From Streptomyces spongiicola (GTDB lineage: Bacteria > Actinomycetota > Actinomycetes > Streptomycetales > Streptomycetaceae), in assembly GCF_003122365.1 (NCBI RefSeq), contig NZ_CP029254.1, positions 7,008,001-7,072,000 on the forward strand: a stretch of DNA of 64,000 bases. Reading direction: 5' to 3'. The first letter of the stretch is position 1. Each line of letters begins with the position of its first letter. Below, one piece after another: positions 33,630 to 42,292 of the stretch. The notes below the pieces were generated by a model. It made no database searches, was not told where the DNA came from, and saw only the letters and a program-made list of their open reading frames with translations. Position numbers and translations under genes: made by a program.

Positions 33630-34076
33630 ATGACCACAGCGATCCTGCCGGGAACATCCCGGTTCAGCACCGGGGCACTGGCGCGCGCCGCTGGTGTCTC
33701 GGTCGACGCCGTCCGCTTCTACGAGCGCGAAGGGCTTCTCCCGCCCCCGGAGAGGACCAGCGGCGACCACCGCCGGTACCCTCCCGAGGCGCTCGACCGC
33801 CTCGACTTCATCCGGGTCGGGCAGCGCCTCGGCCTGAGGCTGGAGGAGATCAGGGAGCTGGCGGACGCCTGCGAGCAGACCCCGGACTGCCCGGTGGCCC
33901 ACGCCGCCGGGCTGCTGCGCGGGCGCATCGCGAACGTGGAGCGGCAACTGGCGGAACTCGCCGGGCTGCGCGACCGGCTGGTGCACGCCGTCGAGCGGAT
34001 GGAGTCGCACCGGGACGGGGACGACTTCACCGCCGGCATGGTCTTCCGGACCTCCGGGACGGGGGACGCCGTATGA
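33630..34076 (+). CDS. MerR-family transcriptional regulator
   Basis: 148 residues. Residues about 12-80 form the MerR winged helix (FSTGALARAAGVSVDAVRFYEREGLLPPPERTSGDHRRYPPEA). They are followed by a long dimerisation helix (IANVERQLAELAGLRDRLVHAVERME). A short Cys pair (CEQTPDCP) sits at the end of the second half, where metal-sensing MerR proteins bind their ligand, but the exact CueR/ZntR spacing is not evident. It overlaps the next gene by four bases (ATGA), so the two form an operon under the promoter at 33592. Confidence 0.9.
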   Translation: MTTAILPGTSRFSTGALARAAGVSVDAVRFYEREGLLPPPERTSGDHRRYPPEALDRLDFIRVGQRLGLRLEEIRELADACEQTPDCPVAHAAGLLRGRIANVERQLAELAGLRDRLVHAVERMESHRDGDDFTAGMVFRTSGTGDAV

Positions 34077-34774
34077 CCGCGCGTCCGGTCGCCGTGCCCC
34101 TGACGCCCGCGGCCCGGGCGCTCTACCGTGCCGGCCTGATCGGGGCCCTGGTGACCTTCGCATGCGCGGTGGCCTTTCAGGTCCTCTCCGCCGTGCACGC
34201 GGATGTGCGTCTCCAGCCCACCGACGTGCCGCTGCCCGCCGACGCGTTCCTGCGGCCCCTCAACGACAGGCCGGAGGCCGTGCTGTCGTGGATGGCCTTC
34301 GACACCGTCTTCGTCGTCGCCTACCTGACGGCGTTCGCCGCAGCCAGGGCCCTGGCCGTCTCCCGCACTCTCGGCGCGCTCAGCCTCGGCGCGATGGTCA
34401 CCGCCGGCGCCCTGGACATGGTGGAGAACGCCGTTCTCGCCGTCCACGCGGCCCAGGCATGGGCGGCGGAACCGCTCACGACGGCGCCGACGATGACCCT
34501 GTATGCGGTCGCTCAGCTCAAGACCGCCGCCGCCACCACCGGCATCGCCTTCCTCGCCCTGGCGCTTCCCGCGCACGACCGGATGCTGCGCGCCGCGATC
34601 GTGGCGGCGGGAGCCTTTGTGCTGGTCACCGTGGCGGGTGTGGCCCTCCCCGAGCTCGCGCCCGTGGAGGCGCTGCCGATCCTGCTGTTCACGGGGTTGC
34701 TGGCGGGGGTCTTCACCCGCCGGCTGAAGGCCGGGCCGCTCCCGGATCCGGCCACCCCGGCGCAGGCGGTGTAG
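34073..34774 (+). CDS. Multi-pass membrane protein, unknown function
   Basis: 233 residues with about six hydrophobic segments: AGLIGALVTFACAVAFQVL, FDTVFVVAYLTAFAAARAL, LGALSLGAMVTAGALDMVE, KTAAATTGIAFLALAL, AAIVAAGAFVLVTVAGVAL and LPILLFTGLLAGVF. Acidic and Asn residues in the third segment (LDMVENAVLAVHAA) could be functional. Start overlaps the MerR stop (ATGA), so it is co-translated with the regulator and is probably what the regulator controls. Family not recognised. Confidence 0.8.
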   Translation: MTARPVAVPLTPAARALYRAGLIGALVTFACAVAFQVLSAVHADVRLQPTDVPLPADAFLRPLNDRPEAVLSWMAFDTVFVVAYLTAFAAARALAVSRTLGALSLGAMVTAGALDMVENAVLAVHAAQAWAAEPLTTAPTMTLYAVAQLKTAAATTGIAFLALALPAHDRMLRAAIVAAGAFVLVTVAGVALPELAPVEALPILLFTGLLAGVFTRRLKAGPLPDPATPAQAV

Positions 34775-35105
34775 ACGCCCGGAGGCCTCCGGCCGCTCGT
34801 GCCACGGGGCGGCCGGACGTCGTTCCCGTCGTTTCCGCTGTCCCGCCCGGAGGAGCGCCCCGGGACCGGGAGGGAGAGGCCCGACCTCGGCCCCGGGCGT
34901 CCTCCGTACCGTGCAGCCGCTGATCCACGGGTGCGCGAGGGCGTTCGAGAACCACCCGGGGGCGTGGCGCGTCAGGGGTACCGTGAACGTGACCGGGCCC
35001 GGTGCCGCAGAGCCGGCGGGTTCCACGGCAGGGCGGCCCCGGGTTGCGGGACACCGCGGGCGGGGGACCGGGAGCAAGGCGGCGCGGCGAACGAGAGGTG
35101 CGAAA
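34775..35105. other. Intergenic, no gene seen
   Basis: 331 bases. The flavoprotein reading frame remains open back to about 34911, but the best start is at 35106. Nothing else is recognised. Confidence 0.45.
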
Positions 35106-36440
35106 GTGGCGACGGGTCATCGGGTCCGGAGAAGTGGCGTACTCCCGCGCGTTGCGGCGCGGTGGGCGCTGTGGACGTTCGTCATCGTCAACGTGGTGGT
35201 CGTCGAGGCGCTGTTCCTCACGGGCGGCACCGGCAAGAACGGGACTCTCACGGCAGCCAAGTTCATCGGTCTGCACGCCGCGTTGCTGATGCTGTTTCAG
35301 CTGCTGCTGGTGGCACGGCTGCCGTGGCTGGACCGCCGCATCGGCATGGACCGTCTGACGGTGTGGCACCGATGGGCCGGCTTCACCCTGCTGTGGACCG
35401 TCCTCACCCACGCCGCGCTGGTCGTGCTCGGATACGCGAGGCTCGACGGGGCGTCGATGCCGGCGACGCTCCTCGCGCTCAGCGGGGTGCCGGCTTCCCT
35501 GCTGGGCATACTCGCCGCGGCCGTCGTCGTCCTGGTCGCCGCGGTGTCCACCCGGTACCTGCGGCGGCGGCTGCGTTACGAGACCTGGCACGCCCTCCAC
35601 CTGCTGCTGTACCTGGCCATCGGGCTGTCGTTCGTCCATCAGCTGCTGGAGACCACGACCTTCGGCGCGTCCGGGTTCGCACGGGTCTACTGGTGGGGCA
35701 TGTGGCTGCTCGCCTTCGGAGCCCTGGTGTTCGGGCGGCTCGTGGTGCCGGTATGGCGCAACGCCTACCACCGGTTCCGGGTCGCGGCCGTGGTGCCGGA
35801 GTCGGACACGGCGGTGTCGGTCTACGTCACCGGGCGCCACCTCGACCGGTTGCCCGCACGGGCCGGCCAGTTCTCCATCTGGCGCTTCCCCGGGCACCAC
35901 CACTGGTGGCTTGCGAACCCGTTCTCGCTCTCCGCGGCACCCGACGGCCGGTCGCTGCGCCTGACGGCGAGAGCGGTCGGCAGGACCAGTGCGGGCCTGC
36001 GGCACCTCGCCGTCGGGAGCCGCGTCTTCATGGAAGGGCCGTACGGTGCGTTCACCTCGCTGCACCGGACACGGCCGGGCGCCCTGCTGATCGCGGGCGG
36101 TGTGGGGATCACACCCATCCGGGCCCTGCTGGAGGAGCACACGGCCGGCGACGTCGTGGTGCTCTACCGGGTGCGCAGTGCCCAAGACGCCGTGCTGGTG
36201 GGCGAGGTACGGGAACTGCTCGCCGCCCGCGGCGGCCGGCTGCACCTGCTCACCGGCCAGACCGCTGCGGGGACACGGCCGTTCGAGCCGGACAGCCTCC
36301 GAGCCCTGGTCACCGACATCACCGAACGCGATGTGTATGTCTGCGGGCCTCCGGCCATGACCTCGGCCGTGCTCGGCGCACTGCGGACGCTGAAGGTTCC
36401 CGCCCGGCAGGTGCACGCCGAGAGGTTCAGCCTGGCCTGA
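35106..36440 (+). CDS. Ferric-reductase-like membrane flavoprotein
   Basis: 444 residues from the GTG at 35106 (GAGAGG upstream). The N-terminal half has about six membrane helices with histidines suited to haem (TVWHRWAG, LTHAALVV, ETWHALHLLLY, FVHQLLE), as in the ferric reductase/NOX fold. The C-terminal half is a ferredoxin-NADP reductase module: FAD motif RAGQFSIWRF with ANPFSLSAAPD, NAD(P) motif LLIAGGVGITPIRALLEE, and the terminal VYVCGPPAMTSAV. It would move electrons from NAD(P)H across the membrane. The final electron acceptor is unknown. A TetR gene follows. Confidence 0.9.
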   Translation: MATGHRVRRSGVLPRVAARWALWTFVIVNVVVVEALFLTGGTGKNGTLTAAKFIGLHAALLMLFQLLLVARLPWLDRRIGMDRLTVWHRWAGFTLLWTVLTHAALVVLGYARLDGASMPATLLALSGVPASLLGILAAAVVVLVAAVSTRYLRRRLRYETWHALHLLLYLAIGLSFVHQLLETTTFGASGFARVYWWGMWLLAFGALVFGRLVVPVWRNAYHRFRVAAVVPESDTAVSVYVTGRHLDRLPARAGQFSIWRFPGHHHWWLANPFSLSAAPDGRSLRLTARAVGRTSAGLRHLAVGSRVFMEGPYGAFTSLHRTRPGALLIAGGVGITPIRALLEEHTAGDVVVLYRVRSAQDAVLVGEVRELLAARGGRLHLLTGQTAAGTRPFEPDSLRALVTDITERDVYVCGPPAMTSAVLGALRTLKVPARQVHAERFSLA

Positions 36441-36571
36441 CGCCGGTGGTGAGAAGCCGGCCGCTGCCGCTGCCGCCGCTGCCGCTGCCACAGCCACAGC
36501 CGCAGCCGCCGGTACGCCGGAGGGGCGCATCTGTGAGTATCGATGTCGCATTCGGTATGAGGTTTGAAATG

Positions 36572-36586
36572 TGGTACCAAGTACCA
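36572..36586. promoter_or_regulatory. TetR-type operator
   Basis: TGGTAC-CAA-GTACCA, a perfect six-base dyad with a three-base centre, 35 bases upstream of the TetR start in an AT-richer patch. Autoregulation is likely. Confidence 0.65.
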
Positions 36587-36620
36587 TGTAGTCGATGCCG
36601 AACGGGAGGCGGGACGCCCG

Positions 36621-37211
36621 GTGAGTGGAGCGCCGCGTACGAACACGAGGGACATCGCCCGGGCGGCCGTTCGTGCCGAGCTGGCCGAGGTCGCCTTCGG
36701 CCTGTTCCGGCAGAAGGGCTTCGACAACGTCACGGTGAACGACCTGGCCGCCGCGGCGGGAGTGTCCCGCAGCACGTTCCTGCGCTACTTCGGCACCAAG
36801 GAGGACGCGGTCCTCGGCGCCTTCGACACGCACGGCGAACGGATCGCCGCGGCTCTGCGGACCCGCCCGGCCGCCGAGGACGACTGGAGCGCCCTGCGGT
36901 CTTCGATGGACGTGGTGGTCGGACCCTACCGCCGGGATCCGGAGGGGGCCCTGGCGCTGGCCCGTCTCGTACGGGAGACCCCGGCCCTGTGCGCACGCCA
37001 GCTGGAGAGGCAGCGCACATGGCATCCGCTGCTGGAGCGGGCCCTCGCCGAGCGGGCGGGGCCCTCCGGGTCCTCGGCCCTCGCGCTGTCGGTGAAAGCC
37101 GCCGCGGCGCTGGACTGCCTGAACATCGCCGTCGACCACTGGACCGCGTCGGACGGCGCTCTCGACCTCATCGCACTGCTCGACGAAGCCTTCGCGGCCC
37201 TCTCGCCGTGA
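36621..37211 (+). CDS. TetR-family transcriptional regulator
   Basis: 196 residues from the GTG at 36621 (GGGAGGCGGGA upstream). The helix-turn-helix spans about residues 12-58 (ELAEVAFGLFRQKGFDNVTVNDLAAAAGVSRSTFLRYFGTKED). The C-terminal helical domain belongs to the MftR/TetR_C_17-like group by its RDPEGALALARLVRETPALCARQ stretch. Downstream on the same strand as the ferric-reductase-like gene but with 180 bases between them. Its operator is at 36572-36586. Ligand unknown. Confidence 0.9.
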   Translation: MSGAPRTNTRDIARAAVRAELAEVAFGLFRQKGFDNVTVNDLAAAAGVSRSTFLRYFGTKEDAVLGAFDTHGERIAAALRTRPAAEDDWSALRSSMDVVVGPYRRDPEGALALARLVRETPALCARQLERQRTWHPLLERALAERAGPSGSSALALSVKAAAALDCLNIAVDHWTASDGALDLIALLDEAFAALSP

Positions 37212-37380
37212 CCGTCGCCGCCCGGCCCGGGGCCTGCACGCAAGGCCGGGTGCGGCAGCCCCGCCGGTGTGGGCGGATCCACCGGTTCCGCGCCGGGCGG
37301 CCTGGCGCGGCGACCAGTGGAGATCGGGCCGTACGGATGGGCCGGCGGCGCGCCGGGGCGGCGGGCGGGAACCTCACCGG

Positions 37381-37420
37381 GGTGCCGGGGTGCCGGGGTG
37401 CCGGGGTGCCGGGGTGCCGG
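37381..37420. repeat. 8-base tandem repeat, five perfect copies
   Basis: Five copies of GGTGCCGG in the convergent spacer between the TetR and SDR genes. Confidence 0.9.
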
Positions 37421-37463
37421 CGGGCGCCGGGCCGCCGACCCGAGACCCGGCGGTTCACGGCCG

Positions 37464-37499
37464 CCGGGGCCGGAACCGGGCGAGTCGCGCCGGCCCCGG
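37464..37499. terminator. Terminator-like hairpin between convergent genes
   Basis: CCGGGGCCGG (37464-37473) pairs with CCGGCCCCGG (37490-37499), loop 16 bases, 12 bases from the SDR stop. No T-run. Could serve either direction. Confidence 0.5.
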
Positions 37500-37510
37500 A
37501 CCGTGCCTCG

Positions 37511-38380
37511 TCACCCGAGGACGGTGGCCGCGGAGCCGGTCAGTTCCGCCGAGCGGTCCCACAGGCGCCGGGCGAACCCGGGGTCGGTGGCCTGTGCGTT
37601 GCGGGGCTCCTCGCGGTCGAGGCGGTCGAAGTAGGCGCCGTTGACGGCTGCGGCGTTCGGCGCGCCGGCCAGGTGCAGCAGCGGCTCGGCGCCCTGCTCG
37701 GGCGTGGACATCATGGACTTGACCAGGCGTGAACCCATGAACGCCCGCATCATGGCGCTGTCCCGGGCGACGTCGCTGGCGATGGAACCGGGGTGGAAGG
37801 ACGAGGCCGTCACACCCGTGCCCCGGGCTCGGCGGGCGAGTTCCCCGGTGAAGACGACGGTGGCGAGCTTGGCGGCCGCGTACGCCTCCCGCCAGCGGTA
37901 GCGGCCGCGGGTGCGGTCGAGGTCGTCCAGGTCCAGGCGCCCCCTGCGGTACTCCACGCTGGCGGTGTTCACCACCCGGGAGCCGTTCGGTGCCTCCGCG
38001 AGGCGGTCCAGCAGCAGGTTCGTCAGCAGGAACGGCGCCAGGTGGTTGACCTGGAAGGTCAGTTCGTGGCCGTCGGCGCTCTCCTTGCGGCTGGTGAAGA
38101 ATCCCCCCGCGTTGTTGGCCAGGACGTCGATCCGCGGGTAGCGGACCAGGAGCTCCCCGGCCAGGCGGCGCACGTCGTCCAGCCGCCCGTAGTCCACGAG
38201 GTGGGCCTCGGCGCCGATCTCCGCGGCGACGGCGCCGGTCTTCTGCCGCGATCGGCCGACGACGGCGACCGTCGCCCCGAGTGCGGCGAAGCGCCGCGCC
38301 GCCGCGGCGCCGATCCCCGAACTCGCGCCGGTGACCACCACCGTGCGGCCGGTGAAGTCGGCCCTCCTGCTGTCGCTCAT
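37511..38380 (-). CDS. Short-chain dehydrogenase/reductase
   Basis: 289 residues. Rossmann motif TGASSGIG (about 17-24), NNAGG (about 89-93), catalytic Ser in NTASVEYRRG, and Tyr/Lys in YAAAK (about 166-170). The family overall resembles retinol-dehydrogenase-like oxidoreductases. The insertion DLDDLDRTRGRYRWREAYA before the active-site Tyr is typical of that group. AGGAGTGC lies upstream of the ATG at 38380. Substrate unknown. A 25-base palindrome 36 bases upstream is likely its operator. Confidence 0.9.
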   Translation of the reverse strand: MSDSRRADFTGRTVVVTGASSGIGAAAARRFAALGATVAVVGRSRQKTGAVAAEIGAEAHLVDYGRLDDVRRLAGELLVRYPRIDVLANNAGGFFTSRKESADGHELTFQVNHLAPFLLTNLLLDRLAEAPNGSRVVNTASVEYRRGRLDLDDLDRTRGRYRWREAYAAAKLATVVFTGELARRARGTGVTASSFHPGSIASDVARDSAMMRAFMGSRLVKSMMSTPEQGAEPLLHLAGAPNAAAVNGAYFDRLDREEPRNAQATDPGFARRLWDRSAELTGSAATVLG

Positions 38381-38887
38381 CCTGCACTCCTCCGGAGTTC
38401 TTCGTGTGCCGGGCGTCGAGTCGATGCGACATCGACTCGAAGATAGATTCAGATGCCATAAGTGGAACTCGGTCTCACTCTAGATATGGTGACTCATGGA
38501 TGCAAGGGGCGGTCTTCGGTGGGCCGGCACGGACCCACGGCCCGACGGCGCCGGCGCGGGAATGCGCGGTGGCCGGGCGGCGGTGTGCCGATCGATTCGT
38601 TCGTCGCCTCCGGCGCGGCCCGCGTGCGGTGGCCGTGCGGGGTGGGGTGTGCCGATCGCCCTGTCGGCATGGCGGTGCCGCTCGCCGGGGGATGTCCCGC
38701 ACCGGCGCCGGTGGATCGGCGCGTGCCGGAAGTCGCGGCGCGCCGCAAGGCCGAGGGCCGTCCCCGTATCGGGTGCACTGTATCGGGTGCACTTTGCTGT
38801 ATCCGGGTGATCCGGCGACGCGGCGAAGTGCCGGGACCGTCGTCATACGCCCGCTGGATACTGCGGGACAGGCCTTAGCCTGCCGGT
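38381..38887. other. Divergent spacer with two operator-like dyads
   Basis: 507 bases. Contains the palindrome at 38416-38440 and an imperfect dyad AGTGGAAC-TCG-GTCTCACT at 38461-38479. An open frame at 38462-38878 has no recognisable domain and is Arg/Gly-rich. Confidence 0.5.
38416..38440. promoter_or_regulatory. Perfect 10-bp inverted repeat, operator-like
   Basis: TCGAGTCGAT (38416-38425), five-base centre, ATCGACTCGA (38431-38440), 36-60 bases upstream of the SDR start. TetR-like geometry. No regulator is divergent here, so the binding protein must be encoded elsewhere. Confidence 0.6.
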
Positions 38888-40240
38888 ATGTCAGATCGTG
38901 TCATCCAGGGCCGCGCGGGCGGCCTGATCGCTCTGGGCGCAGCGGACGCCCTGTGGGTCGGCTTGACGAACGGCAGTGCTGTGCCGGCTGCTTCCTCGGC
39001 CTTCACCGCCCCGCCTGCCGATGCCGGGTCGGGGTACATCCTGCTGGGCGGCCGCGCGGTGGCGACGGTGCGGGCGGGCGGCGGGCTGTGGAGTGTTCCG
39101 GAGACCGAGGTGCGCCGGGCGGCGGCGGAACTGAACGCGGTGGAGGTGGACCGCCGGGACCTGGTCCGCATCGGTCCGTTCCGCGGAGCCGCCGAGCGGG
39201 AGCGCATGGAGGGCCCGCCGCTGCGCTGGCGCCCGCGCGTCACCCGGGAGCTGCGGGAGTCGGGCACCCTCGAACGGGCGGCACGGCATGCGGGAGGCCG
39301 GCCGCACCATCTGGCGGGGATCGACTGGCGGCCGCTGCTCGAGGCACGAACCCGCGACCACGCGGAGCGGACGTGGTGGCTGCCGCGCGCCGTGGTCAGG
39401 CTGCTGGACGCGGCCGAGCACGCCGAAGCGCGGTGGCTGCGAGCCGCACCGGCCCGCCGGGACGCCGCGGCCCCCGCCGAGCCGCCCTCCCGCCACCGGC
39501 AGACCTCGGCCGCCGGCGGCCGGCCGCCGGCGAGCCCTCGGCCACCGGCCGCCCCACCGCGCGCGTACGACGGGGAACTGCAAGGCCAGGTCTACTCGGT
39601 ACTCAGCAGGAAGCCCGGCATCTCCCGCAAGGTGGCCGGTTGGCGGTGCGCCGTCTGCCGCACCGCGCCCGCCGCCGTGCTCGACCACTGCCACGAACAC
39701 GGCTACGTCCGCGCCCCCGTCTGTCACTCCTGCAACACGCAGGAACGCCCCGACCACCTGTACGGCAACGACATCCGCGTGGCCGACCACTACATCCCCC
39801 TCTTCCACACCCACGCGGCCGACTGGCTGCGCCACTGGCACCGCTGCCCCGGCTGCCGCACCCGTACCACCCTCCCGCTGCCGCACCTCGCCGCATGGAC
39901 CGCCCGCATATCCTGCCGAGCACTGCGCCCGACCCACCGGGAACCCCGCGGCTCCCGCGCACGCAAGCCCTGCGGTGTGCTGCGCGTGTCCTGGACGGGC
40001 AGTCAGAACGCGCCCCGCTCCTGCCTGCTCACGGTCGCCGTCGACTTCTGCCCTTCCGGTGAGCACCGGGTCCTTGCGCGGGTCCCCTACCGTGAAGCGG
40101 TCGAGCGGTTCGGCGCCTGGCTGGCCGAGACCGCTCCCGCCGTGGCCGCCGCGGCCGGGCCCGACAGCCTGGAGGGTCTGCCCACCCGGTTCCGGCCGGT
40201 CATCGCGGACACCGGCGGCGAGGGTCTGGCGCTGTTCTGA
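38888..40240 (+). CDS. Endonuclease-VII-like zinc domain protein
   Basis: 450 residues. The only clear domain is a recombination-endonuclease-VII-like module at about 250-300: C-A-V-C, then LDHCHEHGYVRAPVCHSCN. It supplies the CxxC...CxxC zinc site and the DH-H catalytic core of the His-Me finger nucleases. The N-terminal 230 residues carry WRPRVTRELRESG and WWLPRAVVRLLDAAEHAEARW, of unknown fold, with a Pro-rich linker (about 205-235). A C-terminal region follows with a second Cys pair (CPGC) and the VDFCPSGEHRVLARVPYREAVERF segment. Possible DNA processing or defence nuclease; no partner gene is adjacent. Confidence 0.7.
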   Translation: MSDRVIQGRAGGLIALGAADALWVGLTNGSAVPAASSAFTAPPADAGSGYILLGGRAVATVRAGGGLWSVPETEVRRAAAELNAVEVDRRDLVRIGPFRGAAERERMEGPPLRWRPRVTRELRESGTLERAARHAGGRPHHLAGIDWRPLLEARTRDHAERTWWLPRAVVRLLDAAEHAEARWLRAAPARRDAAAPAEPPSRHRQTSAAGGRPPASPRPPAAPPRAYDGELQGQVYSVLSRKPGISRKVAGWRCAVCRTAPAAVLDHCHEHGYVRAPVCHSCNTQERPDHLYGNDIRVADHYIPLFHTHAADWLRHWHRCPGCRTRTTLPLPHLAAWTARISCRALRPTHREPRGSRARKPCGVLRVSWTGSQNAPRSCLLTVAVDFCPSGEHRVLARVPYREAVERFGAWLAETAPAVAAAAGPDSLEGLPTRFRPVIADTGGEGLALF

Positions 40241-40300
40241 GCGGCGGCGGTCACCTTCCGGGGGCGCTTGCCGACCCGGACGTCGTCCGGCCGCCCGGCC

Positions 40301-40321
40301 CGGCCCCGGTGGCCGGGGCCG
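40301..40321 (+). terminator. Short GC hairpin
   Basis: CGGCCCCGG (40301-40309), TGG loop, CCGGGGCCG (40313-40321), about 60 bases after the endonuclease-VII-like gene stop. Possible terminator. Confidence 0.45.
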
Positions 40322-40505
40322 TCGCCGCCGAGGTGCCGCTCCTCCTGCCGCTCCTCCTGCCGGGGCAACCGCCCCGGCGCCCCGGCTTCTTCTCCGCCGG
40401 CCGGTGCTCCTGAAGGGTTCGCCGGGTTCCCGGCACGCCCGGCGCCCGAGGACCCCCGCCCAGGCGAGCCCGCCGAGATCCACTGACGCTCTGACGTTTT
40501 GCGCT

Positions 40506-40520
40506 CAGATTGTCATTCTG
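40506..40520. promoter_or_regulatory. Operator-like dyad upstream of the DJ-1/TetR operon
   Basis: CAGATTGTCATTCTG: outer CAGA/TCTG and inner TG/CA are symmetric. It lies 54-68 bases upstream of the DJ-1/PfpI gene in an AT-richer patch. It is probably bound by the TetR encoded downstream in the same operon. Confidence 0.5.
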
Positions 40521-40573
40521 TAGAGTGGGGGTATGGCGGGCCGCCGAGGTCCGCGTCAGAGGAAGGTTCGATC

Positions 40574-41269
40574 ATGTCGAAGATCCTTTTTGTTGTGAGC
40601 GGGGCCCGGTTCTGGACCCTCAACGACGGCACGCAGCACCCGACCGGTTACTGGGCGGAGGAGGTCGTCGCCCCGTTCGACGAGTTCACGGCGGCAGAGC
40701 ACGAGATCACCGTCGCCACGCCGGGCGGCGTGATCCCGACCGTGGACGAGCGCAGCCTCTCCCCGGAGATGGCCGGGGGGCAGGAGAACGCCGAGAGGTT
40801 CCGGCAGCGGCTCGCCGGCATCGCCCAGCTGCGGAACCCGATCCGCATCGAGGACGTCGCCCTTGACGACTACGCGGCTGTCTACTACCCGGGCGGCCAT
40901 GGCCCGATGGAGGACCTGGCGGTGGACAAGGACTCCGCCGGCCTGCTGGTGTCCGCCATGCGATCGGGCAAGCCCCTCGGCATCGTGTGCCACGGCCCGG
41001 CCGCCATGCTCCCCGCCGTCGACGAGAACGGCGGCAACGTCTTCGCCGGCTTCCAGGTGACCGGCTTCACCAACGTCGAGGAGGAGCAGGCCGGTTTCGC
41101 CGGCAAGGCCCCGTGGCTGCTCCAGGACCGTCTGACCGGGATCGGCGCGCGCTTCCGGGAAGGCGACGCCTGGGCGCCCAACGTCGTCGTCGACCGCAAC
41201 CTGGTCACCGGCCAGAACCCGGCGTCGTCCCTCGACGCAGCGCGGGAGTTGCTGAGGAAGCTGGGCTGA
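40574..41269 (+). CDS. DJ-1/PfpI-family protein (type 1 glutamine amidotransferase fold)
   Basis: 231 residues from the ATG at 40574 (GGAAGG upstream). It has the Hsp31/DJ-1 pattern: ILFVVSGARFWTLNDGTQHPTGYWAEE, VATPGG, YYPGGHGPMEDL and the nucleophile elbow GIVCHGPAAML with Cys139. It ends VVVDRNLVTGQNPASSLDAARELLRKLG, a typical family close. Proteins of this type act as glyoxalase III, deglycase-like stress enzymes or chaperones. The TetR gene starts three bases after its stop, so the pair is an operon with probable feedback control. Its last 29 bases are present again at 42893-42921. Confidence 0.9.
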   Translation: MSKILFVVSGARFWTLNDGTQHPTGYWAEEVVAPFDEFTAAEHEITVATPGGVIPTVDERSLSPEMAGGQENAERFRQRLAGIAQLRNPIRIEDVALDDYAAVYYPGGHGPMEDLAVDKDSAGLLVSAMRSGKPLGIVCHGPAAMLPAVDENGGNVFAGFQVTGFTNVEEEQAGFAGKAPWLLQDRLTGIGARFREGDAWAPNVVVDRNLVTGQNPASSLDAARELLRKLG

Positions 41270-41818
41270 GACATGGACGCCGACCGGCTCTCCGAAGTCC
41301 TCGACGCGACCTACACCTGCCTGGTCCGGCACGGAGTACGGCGTACCACGATGGACGACATCGCCTCCGCGATGGGAGTGTCCCGGTCGGCGGTCTACCA
41401 GTACGTCCGCAACAAGGACGACGCCTTCCGCAAGCTCGCCGAACGCCTCCACGCCCAGGCACTCCAACGCGCCCGGCAGGCGGCAGCCCAGGACGCCCCC
41501 GACGCCCACCGCATCCGGGGCGTCCTCGCCGCCAAACACGACCTGGCCCTCCAACTCATCGGCGACTCACCCCACACCGCCGAACTCATGGACGCCAAAG
41601 CCCGGCTGTTCGCCGAAACCTGCTCCACCTTCACCACCGAACTCCACACCCTCCTCACCGACCTGTTCACCCAGGCCGGAACCGGCCCCGCACGAGCGAC
41701 CGAAGCAGCCGACATCTGCCTCGCCCTCGTCATCGGACTGGAAACCGCACCCGACAGCCGGCGCCTCCTCCCCCGCGCCGCGGACGCCCTCATCACCGGC
41801 CTCCTCCAGCAGAACACC
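41241..41818 (+). repeat. Left arm of perfect 578-bp inverted repeat
   Basis: Identical by eye, base for base, to the reverse complement of 42344-42921. It includes the last 29 bases of the DJ-1/PfpI gene and codons 1-182 of the TetR gene. The spacer between the arms is 525 bases. Confidence 0.93.
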
Positions 41819-41899
41819 CGCCGTGCTTCCGGCGGGAGGGGCCTTGAGGGCGCCTCGTTCCCGTACGGCGGCGCCCACCCGGGCGCAGCCGCCCCCTGA
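41273..41899 (+). CDS. TetR-family regulator, copy 1 (operon copy)
   Basis: 208 residues. HTH at about 8-55 (VLDATYTCLVRHGVRRTTMDDIASAMGVSRSAVYQYVRNKDD). The remainder is a helical ligand-binding domain rich in Ala/Leu. Start three bases after the DJ-1/PfpI stop, so translation is coupled. Residues 1-182 are identical to copy 2. After LLQQNT the two proteins differ (26-residue tail here beginning RRASGGRG). It probably represses its own operon through the dyad at 40506. No ligand known. Confidence 0.9.
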   Translation: MDADRLSEVLDATYTCLVRHGVRRTTMDDIASAMGVSRSAVYQYVRNKDDAFRKLAERLHAQALQRARQAAAQDAPDAHRIRGVLAAKHDLALQLIGDSPHTAELMDAKARLFAETCSTFTTELHTLLTDLFTQAGTGPARATEAADICLALVIGLETAPDSRRLLPRAADALITGLLQQNTRRASGGRGLEGASFPYGGAHPGAAAP

Positions 41900-42292
41900 C
41901 CGGACCGACCGGCGCCGCCGCATCGGCCCGGACCGACCGGCGCCGTTGTGCCGGCCCGCCCGCGCCGAGCGGTATGCGCCTGACACGCAACCGCGCCGGG
42001 CGCATGCCGCGCACCGGTACGCCCATCGCTCTCCACCCGCCCGACGGCAGCGCCCCGTGCCCAGGCCCGCCTGGCGCCGACGTCGCGGAGAACCCCGTCC
42101 GCGTCTCCGACACCCTCACCGGGTCGGCCGCTCAGGCGCCCGGTCGCCCCGCTGCGGCTGAAGCGCTTCACACGGTCCTTCCGCCTCCACCAGCCCCGCT
42201 GACCGACACCGCCCGTGCCCGGCGCCAGGCCTCACAACGCGCCCGGCCGACGGGCCGCACAACGCCGCCGGTGAGTCCGGGTGGTGCTGCCC
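41900..42292. other. Spacer between inverted TetR copies
   Basis: 393 bases between the stop codons of the two convergent TetR genes. Contains a 17-base direct repeat (CGGACCGACCGGCGCCG at about 41901 and 41930). No gene or clear terminator. Confidence 0.5.

Larger units (their letters stand above)
37212..37510. other. Convergent spacer with repeat and terminator
   Basis: 299 bases between TetR and SDR genes. Contains the 8-base array at 37381-37420 and the hairpin at 37464-37499. Confidence 0.55.
40241..40573. other. Intergenic with terminator and operator
   Basis: 333 bases. Hairpin at 40301-40321 after the endonuclease-like gene, CTCCTGCCG repeats at about 40338-40362, and an AT-richer promoter region with a dyad at 40506-40520. 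Confidence 0.5.

Noticed and set aside
38462..38878. A 138-codon plus-strand frame upstream of the endonuclease-like gene
   Set aside because: Arg/Gly-rich, no start signal or domain. The DNA looks like regulatory spacer.
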